From the NCBI GenBank assembly GCA_020692205.1, contig JAIMKV010000040.1, positions 1-44,939 of the forward strand: DNA of 44,939 nt, in the 5' to 3' direction. Below, piece by piece: positions 1 through 8,269 of the stretch. Made by a program: the position numbers and the translations under genes. Numbering within the stretch: position 1 is the stretch's first letter; each line of letters opens with the position of its first letter. The notes under the pieces were generated by a model, which was not told the DNA's origin, searched no databases, and saw nothing but the letters and a program-made list of their open reading frames with translations. Source of the DNA: Myxosarcina sp. GA_180221_E-2-1-MAG-40_15 (GTDB taxonomy: Bacteria > Cyanobacteriota > Cyanobacteriia > Cyanobacteriales > Xenococcaceae).

Positions 1-27
1 TCGCCCTTCTTTAATCCCTCAATTTAG

Positions 28-861
28 TACCTGAATTCTTACACTAGTGATACAGTTATCCAAACAATTTACCAAAGCTGTAGAAGCAAGCAGAAAATTA
101 TTGTCTCGCATTATAATATTCATGCTTTTAATTTATCAATGTTATTGCCAGAGTTTTTAACATTCCAACAAAATGCTGATATTACTCTCTGCGATGGCAT
201 GGGAATGATCAAAGGTTTGGAGTTAACGGGTGTAAGTGTTTCATCTAAGTACAGAGTACCTTTAACTTTAATGATTCCCAAGTTACTTAAGGAGTGTGAG
301 CAACATAAATTATCAGTATTTTTATTAGGTTCTAAACCTGAAAATTTAGCTAAAGCCCTGGACAATCAGCAAGAAAAATATCCCAATATAAGCATAGCTG
401 GTTATCATGGCTACTTTGACCACGAAGATCCAGTTGCCAATCAAACTATAATTAAAAAAATTAATCAGTTTAAGCCAGATATTTTAATTGTGGGCATGGG
501 GATGCCCCTGCAAGAACTGTGGATTCAAAATAATTACCAAGATTTAGAAACTCTGGTAATTATTCCTAGTGGTGCAGTTATTGATCGCCTGGCAGGATTA
601 GTCCCAAATTCTCCTAAATGGATGTCTAATGCAGGCTTGGAATGGCTATATCGTTTGAGCAAAGAGCCAAAACGTTTAGCCGCTAGATATATGTTAGGAA
701 ATCCGCTTTTCTTGCTCAATATTTTTTGGGCTAAGTATCAAGATTTTTGTTTCACTCATACTACTAAAAATGAAGTCAAGCCAAATATTTCTAGAAGTAA
801 AGTCAATCAAATAATCGACTCAAAAATTAATTCCCTCGACACCAAGATCAACTATTTATAA
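28..861 (+). CDS. WecG/TagA/CpsF-family glycosyltransferase (5' end unclear)
   Basis: This is a GT26-type enzyme that adds a sugar (typically ManNAc or ManNAcA) to a lipid-linked intermediate in polysaccharide assembly at the inner face of the plasma membrane. Family motifs are visible: ADITLCDGMGM near the N-terminus, the central VGMGMPLQELWI and PSGAVIDRLAG segments, and the C-terminal GLEWLYRLSKEPKRLARRY-like block. The first ATG is at 139, but codons 28-138 upstream in the same frame also read like the family (KIIVSHYNIHAFNLS), and a TAG stops the frame at 25-27. No ATG, GTG or TTG lies between, so the true start is non-standard or the 5' end is frameshifted. It heads the exopolysaccharide locus. 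Family call is firm; the start is not. Confidence 0.8.
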   Translation, partial: YLNSYTSDTVIQTIYQSCRSKQKIIVSHYNIHAFNLSMLLPEFLTFQQNADITLCDGMGMIKGLELTGVSVSSKYRVPLTLMIPKLLKECEQHKLSVFLLGSKPENLAKALDNQQEKYPNISIAGYHGYFDHEDPVANQTIIKKINQFKPDILIVGMGMPLQELWIQNNYQDLETLVIIPSGAVIDRLAGLVPNSPKWMSNAGLEWLYRLSKEPKRLAARYMLGNPLFLLNIFWAKYQDFCFTHTTKNEVKPNISRSKVNQIIDSKINSLDTKINYL

Positions 862-880
862 CTTAATCAAGTGGCTATAT

Positions 881-1840
881 ATGTCTACTCCTATAATTTC
901 GGTAGTTGTACCTGCTTATAATATTGAAGCCTATATTGCAGCAGCACTATCATCCCTAGAAAGCCAATCATTCAGCAATTTTGAAGTTTTGGTAATTGAC
1001 GATGGCTCTAGCGATCGCACGGCTGAACTAGTAAGATCTTTTAGCGATCGCGACTCGCGGTTTAAATTACTCCAAAAGTCCAACGGTGGTCTTTCCTCAG
1101 CTCGCAACTATGGCATTCGTCAGGCTAAAGGAGAGTATATTGCTCTTTTAGACGGAGATGACGTATATGGCTCGGAAAAATTGGCTAATCACGTTGCCCG
1201 ACTGAGATCTTCACCCCAGATCGGTGTTGTCTATAGTGCTTCGCAAGCAATTCGCGATGATGGTACTCCAACTTTTATGCGCTTAAGTGGTAAACCAATC
1301 AAACGAGATCCCTTGGCAGCCTTACTTTGTAAAAACTTTATTGGTCATGGTTCTAATGCCATGTTTCGTCGTTCTATTTTTGATGAGGTAGGAGAATTTG
1401 ATGAGACTTTACGCAGTTGTGAGGATGTGGATTTTTGGTTGAGAATCGCCGCTACTAAAAAATGGGATTTTCAGCGAGAACCAAAAATTCATTCTTTTTA
1501 TCGAGTTCGCCCCTCAGGGCTTTCCTTTGATGTACAGGAAATGAAGGCAAGCCAACTACGAGTAATTATTGCTGCCTGCAAGCGTGATCCAGAATTAGTC
1601 GAGAGTATACTACCCACTGCCTATGCCTACATGAACCGATATTTAGCGCGACTATCTTTGACGGCGGGGGATGTACAATCAGCCAGAAGATACATTGACT
1701 GCGCTCTGGCGGCCAATCGCACCATCTTTTTCCAAGATCCGCGATCGCTTTTAACCCTGATCTCAGTATATTTAGCACCCTTATCGCAATTGGCAATTAG
1801 AAGCTCTCTTGGTTTGGTCGAGACAGAGGTTAGTAATTAG
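881..1840 (+). CDS. GT2-family glycosyltransferase
   Basis: Cytoplasmic inverting glycosyltransferase of the GT-A fold, transferring a nucleotide-sugar residue during polysaccharide repeat-unit assembly. The N-terminus shows the GT2 start ISVVVPAYN (residues 5-13), the VLVIDDGSSDRT motif at about 36-47, the GGLSSARNYGI segment, and the metal-binding ALLDGDDVY stretch near 90-98. A C-terminal part of about 100 residues beyond the catalytic domain is variable in the family. It begins 19 bases after the preceding gene and ends one base before the likely GTG start of the flippase, so these genes are probably co-transcribed. Donor and acceptor sugars cannot be read from sequence. Confidence 0.88.
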   Translation: MSTPIISVVVPAYNIEAYIAAALSSLESQSFSNFEVLVIDDGSSDRTAELVRSFSDRDSRFKLLQKSNGGLSSARNYGIRQAKGEYIALLDGDDVYGSEKLANHVARLRSSPQIGVVYSASQAIRDDGTPTFMRLSGKPIKRDPLAALLCKNFIGHGSNAMFRRSIFDEVGEFDETLRSCEDVDFWLRIAATKKWDFQREPKIHSFYRVRPSGLSFDVQEMKASQLRVIIAACKRDPELVESILPTAYAYMNRYLARLSLTAGDVQSARRYIDCALAANRTIFFQDPRSLLTLISVYLAPLSQLAIRSSLGLVETEVSN

Positions 1841-1841
1841 A

Positions 1842-3377
1842 GTGGCAAAATCTGTTCCAGATAAACTAGCTAATCTCAATGAGCAATATTTTTGCACCGA
1901 TCATCTAAAAACAGAGCTAAAGCAACGATCTGTTCGCGGTGGAGCGGTCACCATGATCGCTCAAGCAATTAAGTTTGTCTTGAGAATGGGTTCGACCGTA
2001 GTTTTGGCGCGTCTGCTCTCACCCGAAGATTACGGATTGATTGGGATGGCAACTGTAGTCGTGGGTTTTGTACAGTTGTTCAAAGATTTGGGTTTATCAG
2101 CAGCAACGGTTCAGAAAGCCAAGATTAATCACCAGCAGGTTAGCACTCTATTTTGGATTAACTTAATCATCAGCTTTGCCATTGCTTTGGTAGTAATAGC
2201 TCTAGCTCCAGTAGTTGCCAGCTTTTATGATGAGCCACTGTTGCGGGGAATTACCATGGCCTTGGGAATTACTTTTATTTTTAGTGGTTTGACCGTTCAA
2301 CATCAGGCACTGCTGCAAAGGCAAATGCAGTTTACGAAACTTGCCAAAATTGAAATTATCTCAATGTTAGTTGGGGTAATAGTCTCCATTGCTGCTGCTA
2401 GGTCTGGGTTGGGTTATTGGGCCTTAGTTTTAATGCAGATAGCAACTACGATTACTAATGCGATCACGGTTTGGATCAGTTGTAGTTGGCGACCTGGATT
2501 ACCGAGCAAAGATTCGGCAATTAAATCGATGCTGGCTTTCGGTGGTAACTTAACGGGGTTTCGCTTAGTCAATTATTTTTCTCGCAATTTAGATAATCTG
2601 CTGATCGGTCGTTATTGGGGATCGCAACAGCTAGGACTTTACGCCAAAGCCTATCAGCTAGTTCTATTACCAATTGAGCAGATCAACAGCCCTGTCAACA
2701 GTGTTGCCCTGCCAGCTTTGAGCAGACTACAGTATGAGCCTGAAAAATACAGTAGATACTACTACAAAGCAATTTTACTAATTACTTCCTTGGGAATGCC
2801 AGTTGTGGGGTTTCTGTTTGCTGCTGCTGACAAAGTAATTATTTTGACATTAGGAGAACAGTGGATGGGTGCGGTGCCAATTTTTCGGTATTTAATGCCC
2901 GCTGCTTTTATGGGAACATTTAATGTAGCTGGAGGATGGGTTTTTCAAACTTTGGGTCGTACTGACCGTCAGTTGCGTATGGGACTGGTTCTCACCGCTA
3001 TTGATATAGCTGTGTTTTCAATTAGTGTACGTTGGGGGGCGCTCGGTGTAGCTGCTGCTTATGGTTTATCTCGACCGATTATTTGGATTCCCAAGATGAT
3101 CTACTGCTATCACGGAACGCATCTTCGAGTCATCGACTTAGCTAAAACTCTATCTCGACCAATGTTTGCTTCGATTAGTGCATCCGCTTTGTTATTAGTA
3201 ATCGATTGGCTAAATTTTATCAATACAAATAACATACTAAATTTATTACTAAATTGTTTATTTTATACTCTATTTTATCTTGCTATATGGCTAGCACTTC
3301 CTAACGGAAAGTCAACTCTATTGGATATGTTAAAGACATTTAAACAAATGAAAAAAATTAAGAAACCAAATAAATAA
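1842..3377 (+). CDS. Polysaccharide flippase (Wzx/MOP family)
   Basis: Multi-pass membrane protein that would flip lipid-linked repeat units across the plasma membrane. The protein is about 511 residues with some twelve hydrophobic segments. It carries the hallmark amphipathic opening LKQRSVRGGAVTMIAQ and the VVLARLLSPEDYGLIGMA motif of the lipopolysaccharide/teichuronic-acid exporter branch (WzxC/TuaB-like). The most plausible start is GTG at 1842, one base after the stop of the preceding glycosyltransferase; an in-frame TTG at 1809 would overlap that gene. The C-terminal 60 residues are AT-rich and basic. With the Wzy-type and Wzc-type genes further on, it argues for a Wzx/Wzy-dependent pathway. 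Confidence 0.9.
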   Translation: MAKSVPDKLANLNEQYFCTDHLKTELKQRSVRGGAVTMIAQAIKFVLRMGSTVVLARLLSPEDYGLIGMATVVVGFVQLFKDLGLSAATVQKAKINHQQVSTLFWINLIISFAIALVVIALAPVVASFYDEPLLRGITMALGITFIFSGLTVQHQALLQRQMQFTKLAKIEIISMLVGVIVSIAAARSGLGYWALVLMQIATTITNAITVWISCSWRPGLPSKDSAIKSMLAFGGNLTGFRLVNYFSRNLDNLLIGRYWGSQQLGLYAKAYQLVLLPIEQINSPVNSVALPALSRLQYEPEKYSRYYYKAILLITSLGMPVVGFLFAAADKVIILTLGEQWMGAVPIFRYLMPAAFMGTFNVAGGWVFQTLGRTDRQLRMGLVLTAIDIAVFSISVRWGALGVAAAYGLSRPIIWIPKMIYCYHGTHLRVIDLAKTLSRPMFASISASALLLVIDWLNFINTNNILNLLLNCLFYTLFYLAIWLALPNGKSTLLDMLKTFKQMKKIKKPNK

Positions 3378-3444
3378 ATTATTACTATGGAAATTAAATA
3401 TTATCAGCAAAAAATTAATTTAAAATTTGAGCTTATTTATAGTA

Positions 3445-4287
3445 ATGAATAATTCAATTAAGGCAAGAATATTTTTAGTAGGATGTCCGCGCTCTGGTAC
3501 AACTTTATTACAAAGTATGTTAGCTGCACATCCAAATATTATTTCATTTCCTGAATCAAAGTTTTTTCAAAGAGTAATTAATCCTGATTCTTTTCGAGGC
3601 AAATTTGGTTTTGTTTCTTCAAAAGCTAGAGCTAATTTCAATCAGTTTTTTGCGGATATTGATCGTCAAGAAATGCAGCAATTACTACCTCAAAAATCAC
3701 CGCTGGTTCATCAACATTCTCAGGCTTTTATCAAAGCATTGGATGCGATCGCGCTACAGCAAAATAAAAGTCAATGGGTTGAGAAAACTCCTGCCCATTT
3801 ACATCGGATTAACTATATTGAAAAACTAGTTGATAATGCTAAATTTATTCATATTATTCGTAATGGAATAGATGTGGTTTCTTCTCTTTACCAGGTAAGT
3901 TGTCAGTATCCTGAAGTTTGGCATGGTAGTTGGAGTATAGATAAATGTATTCAACGATGGCTTAATGACGTACATATTTCTCATTTGTATTCGGGTAAGC
4001 GTAATCATTTAATCGTAAAGTACGAAGCATTGGTTGAAAATCCCCAGTTAGAACTTGAAAAGCTTTGTCAATTTATCGGACTGCCTTTTAATCCGAAAAT
4101 GATCGGCGATCGTCAGATCGTTACTAAATATTTAATTAGAGATAATGAAAAATGGAAATCCTCCGTCAGCGAAAAGATTAACTATAATCAACCATCAAAA
4201 TTTTATAAGTTATTTGATGAAGTTCAAAGAGAACATATCTTAAATGCGATATTAGAAACTGAGCAGGAAATACAGCTAGTATTTTAA
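3445..4287 (+). CDS. PAPS-dependent sulfotransferase (first of two)
   Basis: Predicted to transfer sulfate from PAPS to a sugar hydroxyl. Near the N-terminus is the 5'-phosphosulfate loop GCPRSGTTLLQSML, and mid-protein is the 3'-phosphate-binding strand FIHIIRNGIDVVSSL. An EKTP motif (WVEKTPAHLHRI) typical of bacterial Sulfotransfer_1/3 proteins lies between them. The ATG at 3445 sits directly before the PAPS loop; an upstream TTG at 3427 is possible but less likely. The length of about 280 residues is usual. It lies between the flippase and a GT2 gene, so the likely substrate is the exopolysaccharide of this locus. It differs clearly from the second sulfotransferase at 9635. Confidence 0.85.
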   Translation: MNNSIKARIFLVGCPRSGTTLLQSMLAAHPNIISFPESKFFQRVINPDSFRGKFGFVSSKARANFNQFFADIDRQEMQQLLPQKSPLVHQHSQAFIKALDAIALQQNKSQWVEKTPAHLHRINYIEKLVDNAKFIHIIRNGIDVVSSLYQVSCQYPEVWHGSWSIDKCIQRWLNDVHISHLYSGKRNHLIVKYEALVENPQLELEKLCQFIGLPFNPKMIGDRQIVTKYLIRDNEKWKSSVSEKINYNQPSKFYKLFDEVQREHILNAILETEQEIQLVF

Positions 4288-4318
4288 TTTTGATTAACAA
4301 TTAAACTGAGAAAAAGAT

Positions 4319-5209
4319 ATGGATAATCGCGATAACTCTATTTTTGTTTCTGTAATTATTCCCGTATATAATGACACGGAAAATTTAAAAAAATGTCTAC
4401 AGGCTTTGGCAGGGCAGAATTATCCTCAAAGTTTATTTGAAATTATCGTGGTTGATAATAATTCAACTGAAGACATTAAAACTATTACCGAGCAATTTTC
4501 AGTAAAGTTAGCCACAGAAACAAATCCAGGTTCTTATTCAGCCCGTAATCGAGGAATAGCCTTGGCTAAAGGTCAAATATTAGCATTTATTGATTCAGAC
4601 TGTTTACCAATTGAACAATGGATCGCCAATGGAGTAGCAGCTTTTAATTCAGAGGTAGATTTAGTTGGAGGTAATGTAGTATTTACCTTTTCAGCGCATA
4701 AAACTTTTGCTGAAGTGTATGATTCTATAACAAATATGCAAATTAAAAAGAACATAGCTAACCGAAAGGTATGCAAAACTGCCAATTTGTTTGTCAAGAA
4801 ATATGTGTTTGATGCAGTAGGATTATTTCCAACTTATTTAAAATCTGGCGGAGATGTGATTTGGACAAAAAAAGCAACCGAGGCAAATTTTAACTTAATA
4901 TATTCTTCTGAAGCAAAAGTATTTCATCCAGCCAGAAAGCTACTACCACTGCTAAAAAAACAGTACCGAGTTGGTAAAGGACAAGTTGATATTTGGTTAG
5001 ATCGAGATGAATCTTCGATCAAGATTTTAAGCAAAATAATTAATGACATCAGACCACCATCCTTTTCTAAAATTGCCGATAAAAATATTGGAGAAACAAA
5101 AATAGAAACGATTTTGCTCTGGCTAACAGGGTGGATGTGTAAGATCGCCACCAATACTGGAAGAATTAATAATCTTGAGCGACTTTTTAAAAGTAAAATA
5201 CAAAACTAA
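4319..5209 (+). CDS. GT2-family glycosyltransferase
   Basis: GT-A fold glycosyltransferase. Visible motifs are VSVIIPVYNDT at residues 10-20, IIVVDNNSTED at about 43-53, the NPGSYSARNRGI segment, and the metal-binding AFIDSDCLP at about 89-97. The sequence is closely related to the gene at 6376: both share SVIIPVYND, KCLxAL, IVVDNxS, PGSYxARNxGI and SDCxP in the same order, which suggests a local duplication separated by the unrecognised gene at 5212. It stops two bases before that next ATG, so the pair is probably translated together. Sugar specificity is unknown. Confidence 0.87.
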   Translation: MDNRDNSIFVSVIIPVYNDTENLKKCLQALAGQNYPQSLFEIIVVDNNSTEDIKTITEQFSVKLATETNPGSYSARNRGIALAKGQILAFIDSDCLPIEQWIANGVAAFNSEVDLVGGNVVFTFSAHKTFAEVYDSITNMQIKKNIANRKVCKTANLFVKKYVFDAVGLFPTYLKSGGDVIWTKKATEANFNLIYSSEAKVFHPARKLLPLLKKQYRVGKGQVDIWLDRDESSIKILSKIINDIRPPSFSKIADKNIGETKIETILLWLTGWMCKIATNTGRINNLERLFKSKIQN

Positions 5210-5211
5210 TT

Positions 5212-6312
5212 ATGGTTCAACTCTACGAAATAATCGTTAAAAGTGCTAACGCCGCCTATGAGTTATTAGATCTTGAAGTAGGTAATATGCCTCAAGGACA
5301 TAATGGTGCTTATTATGATGAAGAAACTCCCGTTCGTAATACGTCCCACTGGCTAATTACTTTTTTAAAAGCATATTCTATTTCTCAAGATAAAAAATTA
5401 TTGTATGGGGCGCAAAAAATGGCTAAATACTTATCTAGCTCTGAAGCTCGTCCAATGCAAGCAACATTTTGGCATCGCAAAAATCCTCATAAAGATAGTT
5501 GTAATGGACTTATTGGGCAGGCTTGGACAATCGAAAGCCTAATAATTAGCTCACAAGAGTTAGAAAGACCAGAACTTTTAGACTTAGCCGAAAAAGTATT
5601 TTTACTTCATCCTTTTGACGAGCAAATTGGTATTTGGCGCCGAGTGGGAGTAGATGGTTCTTATTTAAACTATGACATGACCTTTAATCATCAACTATGG
5701 TTTGCAGCTATTGGCGGCATATTAGCTCAGTATACTTCAGAAGAAGTCAGGCACAGAATAATGCGTTTTATGCACAAAATGCCAGATAACTTTGCTGTAT
5801 ATTCTTCAGGGGTTATTCAACACCTACTGGCATTAAATAACTTTGAATGGAGAAAAAAACTTGAATATTCTCTCAATCAACCAATATTTAATCTATCAAA
5901 AGCATTACATAGAAACCATCAGCTAGCTTATAAAGCAATCGGTTATCAAAGTTTTAATTTGTATGCCTTTGCTCTTTTAAAACAAGTATATCCAGAACAT
6001 CATTTATGGAAAAACCAAAAAGTTAAAGCAGCAATAAATTACTCTATGTCTAAAAAATATTTTGATGATCTTGAAAACAATGACTATGGATATCCTTATA
6101 ATCCTACGGGTTTTGAGATGCCTTTTGTCATTGAAATTTTTCAACAAAATAAACAGCAGGAACAAACAAAATGGCTTTCTAAACAAATTAATTTGTGTTA
6201 CGACTTCGAGCAAAATCTTATGTCAAAAAATACTCAGGATTTAATTACTCTTTCTGCCCGTTTATACGAGGCAACTCGTTTGCCCAACTTAGATATAGAG
6301 CTTGAATCTTAA
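5212..6312 (+). CDS. Unrecognised protein, possible (alpha/alpha)-toroid carbohydrate enzyme
   Basis: I do not recognise a specific family. The 366 residues are soluble-looking, with no signal peptide or membrane segment, and with repeated aromatic-rich helices of the kind seen in (alpha/alpha)6-toroid sugar-active enzymes. Examples are SHWLITFLKAYSISQD, NGLIGQAWTIESLIISS, DMTFNHQLWFAAIGG and NDYGYPYNPTGFEMPF. His/Asn/Trp and Asp/Tyr clusters in these segments could form an active site. It lies between two paralogous GT2 genes, starts three bases after the first, and is therefore probably part of the same polysaccharide operon. It might modify, epimerise or cleave an intermediate, but this is inference from fold-like features and position only. 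Confidence 0.6.
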   Translation: MVQLYEIIVKSANAAYELLDLEVGNMPQGHNGAYYDEETPVRNTSHWLITFLKAYSISQDKKLLYGAQKMAKYLSSSEARPMQATFWHRKNPHKDSCNGLIGQAWTIESLIISSQELERPELLDLAEKVFLLHPFDEQIGIWRRVGVDGSYLNYDMTFNHQLWFAAIGGILAQYTSEEVRHRIMRFMHKMPDNFAVYSSGVIQHLLALNNFEWRKKLEYSLNQPIFNLSKALHRNHQLAYKAIGYQSFNLYAFALLKQVYPEHHLWKNQKVKAAINYSMSKKYFDDLENNDYGYPYNPTGFEMPFVIEIFQQNKQQEQTKWLSKQINLCYDFEQNLMSKNTQDLITLSARLYEATRLPNLDIELES

Positions 6313-6375
6313 AAACAAATTTTAATAAGTTAAGAGTTTTAGATTGTTTAGTAAGCGAGATTATACCCAAAATAG

Positions 6376-7281
6376 ATGAAAAATAAGCCTCTTGTTTCCG
6401 TAATTATTCCTGTTTACAACGATGCAGAACGTTTAGAAAAGTGTCTGGCTGCATTGGATAAACAAACTTATCCCCAAGACTTATACGAAGTTATTGTGGT
6501 AGATAATGCTTCAGATGAAAGTATTGTCGAGATTGTCAATAAATATCAGCAAGCATCTACTATCTATGAAGCAGAACCTGGTTCTTATGCTGCTAGAAAT
6601 AAGGGAATTACTGTGGCTAAAGGAGAGATATTTGCTTTTACCGATTCAGACTGTATTCCCGCGGCTGACTGGATTGAAAATGGCGTTACAGCATTAATAA
6701 ATAATCCCGACTGTGGCATTATTGGCGGTAAAATTAAGCTTTTCTTTCGCGATCGCGATCGCTTAACGGCGGTGGAACTATATGAAGATCTAACTGCTTT
6801 TCCCCAAAAAAGACATATTGAACTCAATAATTTTACCCCCACGGCTAATTTATTTACCTACCAAGAAATTTTCGACGAAGTAGGTAAATTTAATCAAAAA
6901 CTAAAATCAAACGGCGATCGCGAATGGTGTCAGCTGGTATACCAGCAAGGCTATGGCATCAAATACGCCGAGCAAGCCATGGTTTCTCATCCAGCCAGAT
7001 CCTCCTTTAAGCAAATTTATCGTCGATATCTGCGCATGGCAGGAGGAAGAGCTGATGCTTATCGAGATAAATATCAAGACCATTTATTTAGATTTAAAAT
7101 TATTTATGAGGTGGCTTTAAACCTTTTAACAACTCCCAAAGATATTTTAGTTGTGGCAATTAAAGGTAATTATTCAGCAGTCCAGAGAGTCAAAATCCTG
7201 TTAATTTTATTGGCTTTAAAATGGGGACTAAACTCAGAAAAAATGCGCGTGATGATGGGAGGGGCATCTCATAATTATTAA
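6376..7281 (+). CDS. GT2-family glycosyltransferase
   Basis: GT-A glycosyltransferase with VSVIIPVYNDAERLEKCL at the N-terminus, VIVVDNASDES at about 39-49, EPGSYAARNKGI, and the metal site AFTDSDCIP. It is the paralogue of the gene at 4319. The middle contains HIP1-rich DNA (overlapping GCGATCGC copies around 6750), unlike the more AT-rich neighbours, but the codons remain in frame. The C-terminal 60 residues hold one or two hydrophobic stretches (LLILLALKWGL) that may tether it to the membrane. It probably works with the other GT2 proteins on the same repeat unit. Confidence 0.87.
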   Translation: MKNKPLVSVIIPVYNDAERLEKCLAALDKQTYPQDLYEVIVVDNASDESIVEIVNKYQQASTIYEAEPGSYAARNKGITVAKGEIFAFTDSDCIPAADWIENGVTALINNPDCGIIGGKIKLFFRDRDRLTAVELYEDLTAFPQKRHIELNNFTPTANLFTYQEIFDEVGKFNQKLKSNGDREWCQLVYQQGYGIKYAEQAMVSHPARSSFKQIYRRYLRMAGGRADAYRDKYQDHLFRFKIIYEVALNLLTTPKDILVVAIKGNYSAVQRVKILLILLALKWGLNSEKMRVMMGGASHNY

Positions 7282-7314
7282 TCAATTGAGACTAATAAAT
7301 TAAGCAAAAAAATT

Positions 7315-8256
7315 ATGTTAGAACCAACTATTAGTGTAATTATCCCAACCCATAGGCGATCGCAACTGGTTAAACGAGCCGTAGCTAGTGCTATGGAACA
7401 AACCCTCTCAGATATTGAAATTATTGTAGTTATTGATGGTTTAGACATCGCAACCGATACCGAGTTAGCTAAGATTAACGATCCTCGTTTACGAATAGTG
7501 CAACTTCCAATCAGTGAAGGTGGTGCAGCAGCTCGTAATGCGGGAATTGCTCAAGCCAAAGCAGCCTGGATTGCTTTTTTAGATGACGACGATGAATGGC
7601 TGCCTCAGAAATTAGAGTTACAGCTAGCAGCCGCCGAAAAATCTCAGTACCAGTATCCCGTGATTAGCTGTTGTCTAACAGCTCGTACCCCAAAAGGCGA
7701 CTTTACCTATCCTCGTAGATTTCCCAAGGCGGAGGAACCCTTGAGTGAATATCTTTTAGCCCGTAATTCTCTCTCATTCGGGGAAGGACTAATTCAAACC
7801 TCCACCATTTTTACAAAGAAAGAGCTACTAACCAAAGTCCCTTTCCCAGAGGGATTGCCCAAACATCAAGATTGGGACTGGCTGTTAAAAGTAGATACTT
7901 TAGCAGATGTGGGAATTGAATTTGTCACTGACACTTTAGTTGTTTGGCATTGTTGGCAACGTCAAAGTACCAGTAACACCAGTAACTGGCAACAATCTTT
8001 AGCTTGGATTCGCGCTAGTCAAAACTTAGTTACCCCAAGGGCTTATTCAGGCTTTATGATGACTCAGGTTGCCCCTCAAGCAGCCAGAGAAGGTCAATGG
8101 CAGGTGTTTTGGTCTTTGCTACAGGAAGCTAGCCGCGGTCGGCCCAAGGCGATCGACCTCATTTTATATTTCCTGATGTGGTTTGTTCCCCAAAATGTAA
8201 GGCGATCGCTTCGGGTATGGTTCAGGCTTAAAACTCAACAAGTTAAGGGTGTATAA
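7315..8256 (+). CDS. GT2-family glycosyltransferase
   Basis: Fourth GT2-type enzyme of the locus. Motifs are ISVIIPTHRRSQLVKRAV at residues 5-22, IIVVIDGLD at about 35-43, EGGAAARNAGI, and FLDDDDEWLP, the DDD metal site near residue 91-97. A WDWLLKVD segment around residue 185 matches the acceptor-side ED/WD region of the family. It is less similar to the other three than two of those are to each other. The stop at 8254-8256 is immediately followed by an out-of-frame ATG and then by the in-frame start of the polymerase-like gene at 8270. Sugar specificity is unknown. Confidence 0.87.
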   Translation: MLEPTISVIIPTHRRSQLVKRAVASAMEQTLSDIEIIVVIDGLDIATDTELAKINDPRLRIVQLPISEGGAAARNAGIAQAKAAWIAFLDDDDEWLPQKLELQLAAAEKSQYQYPVISCCLTARTPKGDFTYPRRFPKAEEPLSEYLLARNSLSFGEGLIQTSTIFTKKELLTKVPFPEGLPKHQDWDWLLKVDTLADVGIEFVTDTLVVWHCWQRQSTSNTSNWQQSLAWIRASQNLVTPRAYSGFMMTQVAPQAAREGQWQVFWSLLQEASRGRPKAIDLILYFLMWFVPQNVRRSLRVWFRLKTQQVKGV

Positions 8257-8269
8257 ATGGTAAAAAGCT

